This document shows positions 35,749 through 45,666 of a stretch of 64,000 bases of DNA, one piece after another. How positions within the stretch are numbered: position 1 is the stretch's first letter; each line of letters starts with the position of its first letter. The notes beneath the pieces were generated by a model. That model worked only from the letters and a program-made list of their open reading frames with translations. It made no database searches and was not told the origin of the DNA. The DNA is from Pseudoalteromonas arctica A 37-1-2. Lineage in GTDB: Bacteria; Pseudomonadota; Gammaproteobacteria; Enterobacterales; Alteromonadaceae. Location of the stretch: the NCBI RefSeq assembly GCF_000238395.3, contig NZ_CP011025.1:2108001-2172000 (forward strand), written 5' to 3'. Position numbers and translations under genes: made by a program.

Positions 35749-36297
35749 TCACAAATTACTAAAATAGTTTTCTGGCTTATGGCGAGGCGACTTTTTACAA
35801 TCGACTTCGGGTGTACCTATATATAAATACCCTACTATTTCATCTTGCTCATGTAAGTTAAGCGCTTTTTTAACCGCGCTACTTTGTGCAAAGTAGCCTG
35901 TGCGCCAAACACCGCCTAACCCTTGGGCAAATGCAGCTTGTTGCATCGCTAATACACTACAGCCTGCGCTTTGTACTTGTTCTATTCGAGGAACTTTTGG
36001 GTGTTCTTGATATTTAGCAATTGCTATTACAATCATAGGCGCACGAAGGGGAAGCTCTTTAGCACGGTTAATTACTTTTTCTTCTTGTTGCTCTGCCACT
36101 GCACTTTGATGGTAAATTTCACCCAGTTTATTGCGTGCATCACCTTGAGCAACAATGAACTGCCACGGTGCTATACAGCCATGATCAGGAACACGTAATG
36201 CTGCTTGCTTAATTATGTCGAGCTGCTCAGGCGTAGGGCCCGGCTCTGTTAGTTTAGAGTCTGATTGGCGGGTAAGTAAAAGCTCGATAGCGTTCAT
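35749..36297 (-). CDS. Nitroreductase family protein, YdjA-like
   Basis: A 182-residue single-domain FMN nitroreductase most like E. coli YdjA. Features: N-terminal LLLTRQSDSKLTEPGPT, then RVPDHGCIAPWQFIV (flavin phosphate and substrate pocket), a central QSAGCSVLAMQQAAFAQGLGGVWRTGYF, and a C-terminal YLYIGTPEVD. YdjA-type proteins use NAD(P)H to reduce small electron acceptors; the in vivo substrate is unknown. Cytoplasmic, no signal peptide. It is preceded by a DoxX-family gene on the same strand with a terminator hairpin between, so separately transcribed. Confidence 0.9.
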   Translation of the reverse strand: MNAIELLLTRQSDSKLTEPGPTPEQLDIIKQAALRVPDHGCIAPWQFIVAQGDARNKLGEIYHQSAVAEQQEEKVINRAKELPLRAPMIVIAIAKYQEHPKVPRIEQVQSAGCSVLAMQQAAFAQGLGGVWRTGYFAQSSAVKKALNLHEQDEIVGYLYIGTPEVDCKKSPRHKPENYFSNL

Positions 36298-36373
36298 AAC
36301 GATTCCTCAAAATTCAAAACGCTAGAGTAACATTTAAACCCTTAAAAAATAAATACCGAGAAATTAAAATGCA

Positions 36374-36407
36374 AAACGGCCGCAAAGGGTTAAGCTATGC
36401 GGCCGTT
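36374..36407 (-). terminator. Terminator of DoxX-family gene
   Basis: Stem ACGGCCGCA/TGCGGCCGT, 13-base loop, followed by TTTTG on the minus strand. Confidence 0.75.
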
Positions 36408-36427
36408 AGTAAAGTAGATTAAATACG

Positions 36428-37111
36428 TTATTCTTTTACAATATTTCGCCTTAACCAGTAATCTATACTAACAAAACGCCCACCGCCCATAAAAAACAAG
36501 CTAAGAAGCATAGCAAAATAAATTGCCGAAAATTCTATACCGTTGTTTAAAATAGACGGCTTGCCCTTTTCGTATAGATAATCAGGAAAACCGTGTTCTT
36601 CAACTAAGCCACGAATTTTACCTATTCGGTCTTGTACTTCTAGTGAGTTTTCAAGGCTTTCTTTAGCGCCCGGAATTGATAACCAATCGAGCACTTGCGC
36701 AGCACTTGTTTCTGGATTAGTTGGTGCTATTGCAAACCAACCATTATGCCAATGCACTGAGGTTGCAGCGACAACCATTGTGAACATAAGTGGGATACTG
36801 ACCAAGCGAGTTAAAAGGCCAAGTAATAAAAACCAACCTCCTAAAAATTCACTCCAGCCAGCTAAAAAAGCTAGTAAGTCAGGAAACGGTAATCCTAAAC
36901 CCCATTCATTATTACCAAACCATTGAACTACATCTGGAGATGCTAAAAAGTTATCAAAGAAACCTTCTGTCTCACCGCTTATAGCAAGTTTGTTATAACC
37001 TGCAATGATCATAACAGGGGCTAAAATCAAGCGAAATAGCAATGCAGGTAAACCATCTAAAAATGATAGTTTACCCAATATTGCATCATAAAGATTGGTT
37101 AGTTTGTTCAT
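36428..37111 (-). CDS. DoxX family membrane protein
   Basis: A 227-residue DoxX-type inner-membrane protein: a first helix region with ALLFRLILAPVMIIAGYNKL, a second helix with LLAFLAGWSEFLGGWFLLLGLLTRL, a third hydrophobic segment, then a polar loop (about residues 130-190) and a final helix. DoxX proteins are usually four-helix membrane proteins linked to quinone or thiol redox balance, with no settled reaction. The inserted polar loop of some 60 residues before the last helix is longer than in small DoxX members. Single gene between fadH and the nitroreductase. Confidence 0.82.
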   Translation of the reverse strand: MNKLTNLYDAILGKLSFLDGLPALLFRLILAPVMIIAGYNKLAISGETEGFFDNFLASPDVVQWFGNNEWGLGLPFPDLLAFLAGWSEFLGGWFLLLGLLTRLVSIPLMFTMVVAATSVHWHNGWFAIAPTNPETSAAQVLDWLSIPGAKESLENSLEVQDRIGKIRGLVEEHGFPDYLYEKGKPSILNNGIEFSAIYFAMLLSLFFMGGGRFVSIDYWLRRNIVKE

Positions 37112-37204
37112 GCGTATCCTGTGTGTTCACTGTTTATTAAGTTATAGACTATAAACAGCAAAGACCGCATGAATTGATAAACTATTTCAATTTATTTACA
37201 AAGG

Positions 37205-39166
37205 TTAAATACTTCTAGCGACCTGAAGAGCTTCAAAAATAGCGCGTTTAGCATCAATAGCAGCAGCTAGTTTAGCTCCGCCTATAACATGTACCTTTGC
37301 GTTATCTGTGTAATTTTCTAGCACTTCGTTGTTAGAAACCTGACCAATACAGGCAATAACCGTGTCTACTGGCAGTACTTGAGTTTCACCAGCAACATTA
37401 ATAGTTAGTCCGCTTTTATCAAAGCTTTGGTATTGGCAATCAGCAATTTGCTTAACGCCATGCTGCTTAGCAACTTGGCGATGTATCCAACCCGTTGTTT
37501 TACCAAGCTCGCTACCAAAACGACCCGCACTGCGTTTTAACATATACAATTGACGTTCATCTTTATGAGGTTGGGCTTCACACTCAATCCCCCATTGCGT
37601 TTTAAACTCGCTAATAGTTTGCGATTTATGTTCGCTTAAAAACGCAACCATATCAAAACCTATACCACCGGCACCTAAAATAGCAATTGATTTACCCAAC
37701 TCTACTTCGCCGCGTATAACTTCGTCATAAGCAAATACACGCTTATCATCGCTACACTTAATAGAGGCTTCACGCGGCCTAACGCCAGTTGCAAATACGA
37801 TGTCATCATAGCTTTTAAGCATTGAATCGTCATAAGCTTTACCAAGCTCTACAGTTACTTTTAATCGATCAAGCTCATTAGTGAAGTAAGTAAGAGTATG
37901 GTTAAAGTCTTCTTTGCCCGGTATTTGCATAGCTAAATTAAATTGGCCACCCATTTGCGGTTTTTGATCAATTAACGTGACGTTATGCCCTTTTTGAGCC
38001 AAGTAACAACTTGCCGATAAACCAGCAGGGCCTGCACCGACTACTAATACGTTTTTAGCTTTGGTTGCTTGCTCTAACGGGTAATCTAGCTCAAATGCAG
38101 CTTGTGGATTAACTAAACACGTAGCACGTTTATTTTTAAATACGTGATCTAGACAACCTTGGTTACACCCTATACAAATATTAATTTGCTTAGATTGATT
38201 ATTTGCGTATTTATTAAAAAACTCTGGATCGGCAAGTAGCGGCCTTGCCATCGAAATTAAATCAGCCTCGCCTGCATTTAAAATATCGTTAGCTATTTCT
38301 GGGGTATTAATTCGGTTAACAGCAATAACTGGCACGCTCACCACGTCTTTTAAACGTTTTGATGCTTCTTTAAATGCACCTGGCGGCACCATACTCGCAA
38401 TAGTCGGTACACGCGCTTCGTGCCAACCAATACCTGTGTTAAATATATCAACACCCGCTTTTTCAAGCTCGGTAGCTTGTATGACAACTTCCTCTGGTGT
38501 TGAACCGTTTGGGATTAAATCAATAACCGACAATCTAAAAATGATTAAGAATTGCTCAGATACTTTTGCTCTTACAGCTTTAACTATTTCAAGCGCAAGT
38601 CGCATTCTATTTTCTAGGCTGCCACCAAATTCATCTTCACGTTTATTGGTGTGCGGCGCCATAAACTCATTAATCAAATACCCTTCAGAACCCATAACTT
38701 CAACGCCATCGTAGCCAGCTTTTTCAGCCATATAGGCAGAGTGCGCAAAGTCTTTAATTGTTTTCTTAATCGAGCCAAGCGTCATCGCTTTAGGTTTATA
38801 AGGATTAATAGGTGCTTTTATTGCACTTGGTGCCTGATTGAATGGATGATACGCATAACGTCCAGCGTGTAATAATTGCAAACAAATTTTTCCGCCGTGT
38901 TTATGCACAGCATCTGTGTAAGCGCGGTGCTTAAATACATCGTAATAACTATTAAATGAAGATGAAATAGGTGTTAATTTGCCACGTAAATTAGGGCTGT
39001 ATCCGCCCGTAATTAACATTGCGGTACCGCCTTTTGCACGTGCTTCATAAAATGCACGTAAGCGTTTGCGGTTATGCCATCCCTCTTCAAGGCCTGTATG
39101 CATTGAGCCCATCACTAAGCGGTTACGTAATTGTGTGTGTTTTAGTTGTAATTGTTGTTCTAACAT
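37205..39166 (-). CDS. fadH: NADPH-dependent 2,4-dienoyl-CoA reductase
   Basis: A 653-residue flavoprotein of the FadH/old-yellow-enzyme dehydrogenase family. The N-terminal TIM barrel carries FMN (to about residue 340, GYDGVEVMGSEGYLINEFMAP). The [4Fe-4S] cluster is bound by CIGCNQGC and CLVNP near 345-370. The C-terminal half holds FAD and NADPH sites (VVGAGPAGLS near 385, ILGAGGIGFD near 500). It reduces 2,4-dienoyl-CoA made when polyunsaturated fatty acids are broken down, feeding beta-oxidation. Length fits the family (about 670). Stand-alone gene divergent from sppA. Confidence 0.92.
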   Translation of the reverse strand: MLEQQLQLKHTQLRNRLVMGSMHTGLEEGWHNRKRLRAFYEARAKGGTAMLITGGYSPNLRGKLTPISSSFNSYYDVFKHRAYTDAVHKHGGKICLQLLHAGRYAYHPFNQAPSAIKAPINPYKPKAMTLGSIKKTIKDFAHSAYMAEKAGYDGVEVMGSEGYLINEFMAPHTNKREDEFGGSLENRMRLALEIVKAVRAKVSEQFLIIFRLSVIDLIPNGSTPEEVVIQATELEKAGVDIFNTGIGWHEARVPTIASMVPPGAFKEASKRLKDVVSVPVIAVNRINTPEIANDILNAGEADLISMARPLLADPEFFNKYANNQSKQINICIGCNQGCLDHVFKNKRATCLVNPQAAFELDYPLEQATKAKNVLVVGAGPAGLSASCYLAQKGHNVTLIDQKPQMGGQFNLAMQIPGKEDFNHTLTYFTNELDRLKVTVELGKAYDDSMLKSYDDIVFATGVRPREASIKCSDDKRVFAYDEVIRGEVELGKSIAILGAGGIGFDMVAFLSEHKSQTISEFKTQWGIECEAQPHKDERQLYMLKRSAGRFGSELGKTTGWIHRQVAKQHGVKQIADCQYQSFDKSGLTINVAGETQVLPVDTVIACIGQVSNNEVLENYTDNAKVHVIGGAKLAAAIDAKRAIFEALQVARSI

Positions 39167-39385
39167 CTTGTGCCCCGTTAACTGGTCTAACCTGTATACA
39201 TTAGCTAATTCTGCTTTAATGGCAAGTAATAAGCAATATGTGCCTTCATTTAATTAAAAAAAGCCATAAAAACATGTATTAATAGCACCTCATAAACACT
39301 TCGTTACGATTTAGCAGTTAAATTTATTTTTATTCTAGGCTAAGATGGAACTAATGTATTAACTGTACCAAATTAAGGAGCTATT

Positions 39386-41251
39386 TTGATAGCAAAGGTA
39401 TTTAAAGGTATTTGGACTGGAATTAACTTTTCTCGTCGTTTAATACTCAACATTCTGTTTTTATTACTGGTAATTGTTTTCTTAGTGTCACTCTCAAGTG
39501 ACGACGATAAAATAATAGTTGAAAATGGCTCTGTGCTTAGGCTTGACCTAAATGGCCCTATTGTTGAAGAAAAAACATACATAGATCCGGTCGAAGCTGC
39601 AATTAGTGATGCTACTTCTGGTTCTGAAGCGCCAAGCGAAATATTACTCGACGATATTGTTGAAGTAATAAACGAAGCGACTAAAGACGATCGCATTACG
39701 GTGATGCTGCTTGATTTACAAGAAATGCCTAAAGCGCATTTAAACAAACTTAAGCAAATTACCAATGCTATTGATGCATTTAAACAAGCTGGCAAAAAAG
39801 TGATTGCATCGGGTTATTACTATACCCAAGCACAATACTATATTGCATCACATGCTGATGAAATCGCTATGCACCCATACGGTAGCGTAGGTATTGAAGG
39901 TTACGGCATGTATCCGCTTTACTTTAAAGATGCACTTGAAAAACTTGAAGTAACGCAGCATATTTTCCGTGTTGGTACATTTAAGTCAGCAGTAGAACCT
40001 TTCATTCGTAACGACATGTCTGAAGCAGCCAAAGAAGCTAACCGTGTTTGGTTAGGCGCTCTTTGGAGCGAATACAAACAAGATGTTGCTGCGGTTCGCC
40101 CATTTGATGAGTCAAATTTCGACGAGACAATGGACGTATATCTTGAAAAAATGAAAGCTGCCGATGGCGATGCAGGTAAATATGCACTTGACCACCAGTG
40201 GGTTGATTCTTTAAAAACAAATCAACAAGTTCGCAAACAATTAATTGATTTAGTTGGCACACAAGAAGATGGCAAAACATTTAAGCAAGTTTCATTTCGT
40301 GAATACTTAAGCTTGGTTAAACCACCGATTGAATTTGATAACCCTATTACCGAAAAAGTCGCCGTTGTAGTTGCTAAAGGTACAATTGTTGATGGTGAGC
40401 GTAAAGCTGGCGAAATTGGTGGCGACTCTACAGCAGCCCTACTTCGTAAAGCACGCCTTGATGACAAAGTTAAAGCGGTCGTACTGCGCATTGATTCAGG
40501 TGGCGGTAGTATGTTTGCTTCTGAAGTTATTCGTGCAGAAGTATTAGCGCTTAAAGCTGCTGGTAAGCCTGTTATTGCCTCTATGAGCTCTGTAGCTGCA
40601 TCAGGTGGTTATTGGATTGCCTCTGCTGCAAACGAAATCTGGGCAGCACCGAGTACTATTACAGGTTCAATTGGTGTATTTGGTACGTTTATGACATTTG
40701 AAAAAACCTTATCTAAAATTGGTGTTTATTCAGATGGCGTTGCAACAACCGAAATGGCTGGTTTTTCTATCACTCGTCCCCTAAACGAAAAAATGGGTCA
40801 AGTAATTCAGATGAGCGTTGAAGAAGCATACGGTCGCTTTTTAAATGTTGTCGCTGATGCCCGTAATATGACGCCTGAGCAAGTTGATAAAATTGCCCAA
40901 GGCCGCGTATGGATTGCATCTCAAGCACTTGAACTAGGTTTAGTAGACAAACTTGGTGATAAACAAGATGCTATAAAAGCAGCCGCAGCACTTGCAAAAC
41001 TTAATCACTATGAAGTTAAAACCATTAAACAAGATTTAAGCTCGCAAGAAAAAATGATTCAAAACATTTTTGGTAACGCGTCTATTAAATCGATGCTTGG
41101 TTTACAAACACAAAAAACATCTGTGTTAGCAACGCAAGCTAACTTGCAAAGCGTTATTAACCAATTAAGTACTGAAGTTGAAAACCTTAAAGATTACAAC
41201 GATCCACAAGGTGTATATGCACGCTGTTTAGTGTGTAACGTTGCACAATAA
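39386..41251 (+). CDS. sppA: Signal peptide peptidase SppA, 67K type
   Basis: A 621-residue membrane-bound protease that degrades released signal peptides. One N-terminal transmembrane helix (about residues 18-38), then two tandem S49 domains. The Lys of the catalytic Ser-Lys dyad is in VGTFKSAVEPF in the first half, and the Ser is in SVAASGGYWIA in the second half, as in E. coli SppA. The start is a TTG codon at 39386, with AAGGAG six bases upstream and no better ATG nearby. Followed by a strong terminator whose T run touches the ansA start codon. Confidence 0.93.
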   Translation: MIAKVFKGIWTGINFSRRLILNILFLLLVIVFLVSLSSDDDKIIVENGSVLRLDLNGPIVEEKTYIDPVEAAISDATSGSEAPSEILLDDIVEVINEATKDDRITVMLLDLQEMPKAHLNKLKQITNAIDAFKQAGKKVIASGYYYTQAQYYIASHADEIAMHPYGSVGIEGYGMYPLYFKDALEKLEVTQHIFRVGTFKSAVEPFIRNDMSEAAKEANRVWLGALWSEYKQDVAAVRPFDESNFDETMDVYLEKMKAADGDAGKYALDHQWVDSLKTNQQVRKQLIDLVGTQEDGKTFKQVSFREYLSLVKPPIEFDNPITEKVAVVVAKGTIVDGERKAGEIGGDSTAALLRKARLDDKVKAVVLRIDSGGGSMFASEVIRAEVLALKAAGKPVIASMSSVAASGGYWIASAANEIWAAPSTITGSIGVFGTFMTFEKTLSKIGVYSDGVATTEMAGFSITRPLNEKMGQVIQMSVEEAYGRFLNVVADARNMTPEQVDKIAQGRVWIASQALELGLVDKLGDKQDAIKAAAALAKLNHYEVKTIKQDLSSQEKMIQNIFGNASIKSMLGLQTQKTSVLATQANLQSVINQLSTEVENLKDYNDPQGVYARCLVCNVAQ

Positions 41252-41305
41252 AAGTGCATAGCTTTACCTAATCAGCTGTATTTAAAGTTACTTAACGTTA
41301 TACTA

Positions 41306-41333
41306 AGCCCAGTTTTTTTACTGGGCTTTTTTT
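41306..41333 (+). terminator. Terminator of sppA abutting ansA
   Basis: Stem AGCCCAGT/ACTGGGCT then seven T. The ansA ATG begins at the next base (41334), so the ansA start has no room for a free Shine-Dalgarno site. Confidence 0.9.
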
Positions 41334-42344
41334 ATGAAACGTAAACGCATTTATATCGCTTATACTGGCGGTACTATAGGTATGAAAAAATCGAGTCGAG
41401 GTTATATTCCTGCTGAAGGTTTTTTAACAGAAACCGTAGTGAACAACGCAGAGTTTAACCGTGATGAAATGCCTTTGTTTGATATTCACGAATACTGCCC
41501 TCTTATAGATTCTTCAGATATGTCTCCTGAGCATTGGCAACTTATTGCTGATGACATTAAAGATAAATACCAAGATTATGATGGTTTTGTTGTGCTTCAT
41601 GGCACCGATACAATGGCGTATACAGCCTCAGCACTATCGTTTATGTTCGAAAACCTAACTAAACCTGTGATTGTAACTGGCTCACAAATTCCGCTTTCTC
41701 AATTACGCTCAGATGGTCAAGTAAACCTTCTGAATGCAATGTATTTAGCGGCAAATTATCCAATTGCAGAAGTAAGTCTATTTTTTAATAACCAACTGTT
41801 TAGAGGTAACAGAGCAACTAAAGCCCACGCCGATGGATTTAATGCATTTGCGTCGCCTAATCTTGATCCCTTAGCGTTATCGGGTATTAGTATTCAACTT
41901 ATTAAAGGCCAACTTAGTCCTTATGTTGAAAATGAGCTGCAAGTTACTCCTATTACACCTCAACCCATTGGTGTGCTTTATTTATACCCTGGTATTAGTC
42001 AAGAAGTGGTTAAAAGCTTAGTTAATGGCAATATTAAAGCCTTGGTGTTGCTTAGTTTTGGTGTAGGTAATGCACCGCAAGATCCTAACTTTTTATCAAT
42101 ACTTGAAGAAGCAAGTAAACGTGGCGTCGTTATTGTTAATTTAACCCAGTGCTTAAAAGGCCATGTAAATATGGGCGGCTATGCAACGGGTAATGCACTG
42201 TTAAATATTGGTGTTATTAGTGGATACGATATGACCCTTGAAGCGTGTTTAACTAAATTACATTATTTATTTAGCCAAAAGCTAGAAGTAGAGACGATTC
42301 GTCATTTAATGCAGGATAATTTACGCGGCGAGCTAAGTCGTTAA
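41334..42344 (+). CDS. ansA: Cytoplasmic L-asparaginase type I
   Basis: A 336-residue type I asparaginase. The first active-site threonine is in YTGGTIGM (residues 10-17) and the second in HGTDTMAYTASALSF. No signal peptide. It turns asparagine into aspartate and ammonia. The N-terminus aligns with E. coli AnsA (KxIYxAYTGGTIGM), which fixes the start at 41334 even though the codon directly follows the sppA terminator T run and has no ribosome site. Either translation uses readthrough from sppA, a very short leader, or an unusual initiation. Convergent with gnd; a shared hairpin separates them. Confidence 0.93.
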   Translation: MKRKRIYIAYTGGTIGMKKSSRGYIPAEGFLTETVVNNAEFNRDEMPLFDIHEYCPLIDSSDMSPEHWQLIADDIKDKYQDYDGFVVLHGTDTMAYTASALSFMFENLTKPVIVTGSQIPLSQLRSDGQVNLLNAMYLAANYPIAEVSLFFNNQLFRGNRATKAHADGFNAFASPNLDPLALSGISIQLIKGQLSPYVENELQVTPITPQPIGVLYLYPGISQEVVKSLVNGNIKALVLLSFGVGNAPQDPNFLSILEEASKRGVVIVNLTQCLKGHVNMGGYATGNALLNIGVISGYDMTLEACLTKLHYLFSQKLEVETIRHLMQDNLRGELSR

Positions 42345-42362
42345 ATTTATAAAGAAAAATAC

Positions 42363-42390
42363 AAAAGGCACGCTAAATAGCGTGCCTTTA
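42363..42390. terminator. Bidirectional terminator, ansA / gnd
   Basis: Near-perfect stem AAAGGCACGCTA with its complement, flanked by A and T runs, between the convergent stop codons. Confidence 0.9.
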
Positions 42391-42410
42391 TCGTTTTAAA
42401 CAACTGTTTA

Positions 42411-43784
42411 TTACCTAACTTTAGCGTCGATATCTACTAAGTCAGTTAAATGACATGTTTCACCGCTATGGGTTTTAACGCCGTGCTCACCAAAGTAATC
42501 ACGCTGGGCTTGAACTAAATGCCCATTACTCGGTGTGGTTAATGTTGCTAAATACGTTTGTGTAGCACCCAATACAGGGAATGCTAAACCAGTCATTATT
42601 GCTTGTCCGGTAATTTTGCGCAAAGAGTTAGACTCTTTCTCAAGGGTATCAATAAATTCAACACCTTGTGCAACGCTATCAAGGTAGTCAGCACGAATAA
42701 TACAACCAGCACGCCACGTTTGAAGCGTTTTAGATAAATCAACTTTCCACTGATGAGTACGTGATGCACCTTTAATTAACGCTAAACCTTGGCGATACGC
42801 TAGTAAGCTTGCAAGTAAGAACGCTTCTTTTAGCTCTTCTAAATCAATTTCAACATTGTTAGTTGATTTAGATGCATACGTCATCTCTTGTGCAGCCGTT
42901 GTATTACATGCATTAGTTAAATGACGAGCTTGTACAGCAGCAACAAGTGAAGGAACTGCAATACCAAGTTCTAGTGCATTTTGCGCAGTCCAAAGACCAG
43001 TACCTTTAGCGCCAACTTTATTATCAATTAAGTCCGCAAGCGGTACATTATTATGATTTTCAAGTGACAATATGTGGCTAGAAATAGACAGTAAGTAGCT
43101 ATTTAATTGACCTTCTGACCAGTCATTAAATATCTCAGCCACTTCTTTTGGAGAACGATTAGTGCCTAAACGAAGTAATTGGTACACTTCTGCAATAAGT
43201 TGCATAAGTGCGTATTCAATACCGTTGTGAACCATTTTTACAAAATGACCACTTGCTGATTGACCAACACGTGCAAAACACGAGTCGCCATTATAGCTAG
43301 CAGCTACTTTTTCAAACCATGGCTCAATACGTTCCCAACCACCCTCAGAACCACTTGCCATCATTGCAGGACCATGGCGAGCGCCTTCTGCACCGCCAGA
43401 AATTCCCATAGTGGCAAATTCAAATTTATTTTGGTATTTAAGTTTACGCGTTATACCGTCTTTATAATTACTATTACCGCAATCGACAATCATATCGTCA
43501 CAGTTAACGCCGGCCTCTACAAGTTCATTACAAACTGTATCAACTAACTCACCAGCAGGAACAAGTAATAAAATAGAACGAGGTGCCTCTAAACGCCTTA
43601 CCATGTCTCTTAAATCAGAGACAATGTGAAGCCTATCAGCCATGCCTTGAGATTTAGCACAACTTAGTAACTCTTCACCCGCATGTGGGTTTTTGTCATA
43701 AGCGACTAGCGTTATCCCTTTTTCAATCAAGTTTAGGGCAAGATTTTTTCCCATAACGCCTAACCCTACTAATGCAACTTGCAT
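42411..43784 (-). CDS. gnd: 6-phosphogluconate dehydrogenase, decarboxylating
   Basis: A 457-residue enzyme of the pentose phosphate pathway, turning 6-phosphogluconate into ribulose-5-phosphate with NADP+. N-terminal Rossmann motif GLGVMGKNLALNL, then the substrate-binding ISGGAEGARHGPAMMASG segment and the catalytic lysine and His-Asn region in FVKMVHNGIEYALMQ. Length is slightly short of the usual 468 but all domains are seen. It starts after a strong GAGGAGG site. Divergent from pykA; a LacI-type palindrome lies in the shared gap nearer pykA. Confidence 0.93.
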   Translation of the reverse strand: MQVALVGLGVMGKNLALNLIEKGITLVAYDKNPHAGEELLSCAKSQGMADRLHIVSDLRDMVRRLEAPRSILLLVPAGELVDTVCNELVEAGVNCDDMIVDCGNSNYKDGITRKLKYQNKFEFATMGISGGAEGARHGPAMMASGSEGGWERIEPWFEKVAASYNGDSCFARVGQSASGHFVKMVHNGIEYALMQLIAEVYQLLRLGTNRSPKEVAEIFNDWSEGQLNSYLLSISSHILSLENHNNVPLADLIDNKVGAKGTGLWTAQNALELGIAVPSLVAAVQARHLTNACNTTAAQEMTYASKSTNNVEIDLEELKEAFLLASLLAYRQGLALIKGASRTHQWKVDLSKTLQTWRAGCIIRADYLDSVAQGVEFIDTLEKESNSLRKITGQAIMTGLAFPVLGATQTYLATLTTPSNGHLVQAQRDYFGEHGVKTHSGETCHLTDLVDIDAKVR

Positions 43785-44161
43785 CTAGTGTCCTCCTCGG
43801 TAACAACTATTTGGTTAGAAAATTCAGTGTATAAATTAAATAATACCGCGTGCATTATACTCATACAGTCATAAAATACTAATTATGAGTCAATACAACA
43901 TGCTTTTTTATTACAGATAAATAAGCTACGTAATTATATCAAACATCAATGGTCTCGGGGTGACTAAAAGCAAAGCTAATTGAAATTAAGATCATTGACG
44001 CATTCTGACACCGGTGTCATAATGATGACACAATAGTTTTGTATAAAATAGTGGCAAACCTTTGAAGTTTGCACATAACTAAAATATTTTATTCTAATAT
44101 AGATATTTTAAGTCAACAAAATAACGTCAACATGCTTTCACCAAGCAAACAGGAGAAATTG
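43785..44161. other. Divergent gap, gnd / pykA
   Basis: 377 bases with the LacI-type palindrome TGACACCGGTGTCA at 44006-44019 and the promoters of both genes. A longer N-terminal frame for pykA (from 44069) runs through part of this gap and is judged untranslated leader. Confidence 0.6.
44006..44019. promoter_or_regulatory. LacI-type operator upstream of pykA
   Basis: TGACACCGGTGTCA, a perfect 14-bp palindrome with a central CG step as LacI-family proteins prefer, 143 bases before the pyruvate kinase start. Regulator gene is not in the window; glucose- or sugar-responsive control of glycolysis is a reasonable guess. Confidence 0.6.
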
Positions 44162-45598
44162 ATGCTAAGACGCACGAAAATAGTCGCTACCCTTGGACCT
44201 GCTACCGATAGAGATAACAACTTAGAAAAAATTATTATCGCTGGGGCTAATGTAGTACGTTTAAACTTCTCACATGGTGTTGCCCAAGATCATAAAGACC
44301 GTGCACAAGCTGTACGCGATATTGCAAAAAGATTAGGCAAGCATATTGCTATCCTTGCTGACCTTCAAGGCCCTAAAATCCGCGTTTCTACTTTTAAAGA
44401 AGGTAAAGTAACGCTTGCTGTGGGTGCAAAATTTACCCTTGATGCAAAAATGGAAAAAGGCGAAGGCGACATAAACTCTGTAGGTATTGATTATAAAGAA
44501 TTACCTAACGATGTAAGCCCTAAGGATTTACTACTTCTAAATGACGGCCTTATTCAATTAAGTGTTGATGAAGTAGCTGGGCATTTAGTGCATTGTACAG
44601 TCACTGTTGGCGGTGTTTTATCTAACAATAAAGGTATTAACCGTTTAGGTGGTGGCTTAACTGCTCCAGCATTTACTGAAAAAGACAAAGAAGATTTAAT
44701 AACTGCCGCTGAAATTGACGTAGATTACATTGCCGTATCATTCCCACGTAGTGGCGACGATATGCGCTACGTACGCTCACTTGCTGAAGCTGCTGGTTCA
44801 AAAGCACAGTTACTTGCTAAAATTGAACGTGCTGAAGCCGTTGAAACCCAAGAAGCTGTTGATGACATCATTTTAGCGTCTGACGCTGTAATGGTTGCTC
44901 GTGGTGATTTAGGTGTTGAAATTGGTGATGCTGCTCTTATGGGCAAGCAAAAACTAATTATTCGTCGTGCTCGTTCATTAAACCGTACTGTAGTAACAGC
45001 AACGCAAATGATGGAATCGATGATCGATAACCCTATGCCTACACGTGCAGAAGTTATGGATGTTGCAAATGCTGTTCTTGATGGAACAGATGCTGTAATG
45101 CTTTCAGCTGAAACAGCTGCAGGTGATTATCCTGAAGAAACAGTTGCGACTATGGCACGCGTTTGTTTAGGTGCTGAATCGCAAAAAGAAACGCACGTTT
45201 CTAAACACCGTTTAGATAGTCGCTTTTCTAACAATGCTGAATCAATTGCGCTTTCTGCTATGTATGCAGCTAATCACTTAGATTCTGTTAAAGCAATTAT
45301 CACACTTACTGAATCTGGTAGTACGGCTAAATTAATGTCGCGTATCAGCTCAGGCTTACCAATCTACTCGCTTTCACGTCATGCGAGTACATTAGGTCAA
45401 ACAGCACTTTATCGTGGTGTTTACCCAGTATTTTTTGATTCTACAAAAACTGAAAAAGACGGTATGGTAAAAGCCGCGCTTGATACTTTAGTTTCTCAAG
45501 GGTCTTTACAGTCTGGCGATACAGTAATTATTACTCACGGTGACTCAATGGAAACTGTGGGCGCAACTAACACAATGAAAATTGTAACTGTTGCATAA
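44162..45598 (+). CDS. pykA: Pyruvate kinase II (PykA type)
   Basis: A 478-residue pyruvate kinase. It matches the PykA group closely: [21 protein letters not shown] at the start, [27 protein letters not shown], substrate loop [12 protein letters not shown], and TATQMMESM. It makes pyruvate and ATP from phosphoenolpyruvate. The start at 44162 has AGGAGA seven bases upstream and aligns with the family; the earlier in-frame ATG at 44069 would add 31 foreign residues. A LacI-type palindrome lies upstream and a bidirectional terminator downstream. Confidence 0.95.
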   Translation: MLRRTKIVATLGPATDRDNNLEKIIIAGANVVRLNFSHGVAQDHKDRAQAVRDIAKRLGKHIAILADLQGPKIRVSTFKEGKVTLAVGAKFTLDAKMEKGEGDINSVGIDYKELPNDVSPKDLLLLNDGLIQLSVDEVAGHLVHCTVTVGGVLSNNKGINRLGGGLTAPAFTEKDKEDLITAAEIDVDYIAVSFPRSGDDMRYVRSLAEAAGSKAQLLAKIERAEAVETQEAVDDIILASDAVMVARGDLGVEIGDAALMGKQKLIIRRARSLNRTVVTATQMMESMIDNPMPTRAEVMDVANAVLDGTDAVMLSAETAAGDYPEETVATMARVCLGAESQKETHVSKHRLDSRFSNNAESIALSAMYAANHLDSVKAIITLTESGSTAKLMSRISSGLPIYSLSRHASTLGQTALYRGVYPVFFDSTKTEKDGMVKAALDTLVSQGSLQSGDTVIITHGDSMETVGATNTMKIVTVA

Positions 45599-45614
45599 TT
45601 AAACGCCGAATATA

Positions 45615-45643
45615 AAAAATGCGAGCTTAGCTCGCATTTTTTG
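45615..45643. terminator. Bidirectional terminator, pykA / response regulator
   Basis: Stem AAAATGCGAGC/GCTCGCATTTT with a 3-base loop, between convergent genes. Confidence 0.85.
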
Positions 45644-45666
45644 TGTCTGTAATAAAAGCGTTGGCT

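Noticed and set aside
39373..39795. 140-codon minus-strand frame over sppA start
   Set aside because: Antisense to sppA; low-complexity Ser-rich product caused by codon mirror, no family.
44069..44161. Longer N-terminus for pyruvate kinase
   Set aside because: Family alignment and AGGAGA site place the start at 44162.
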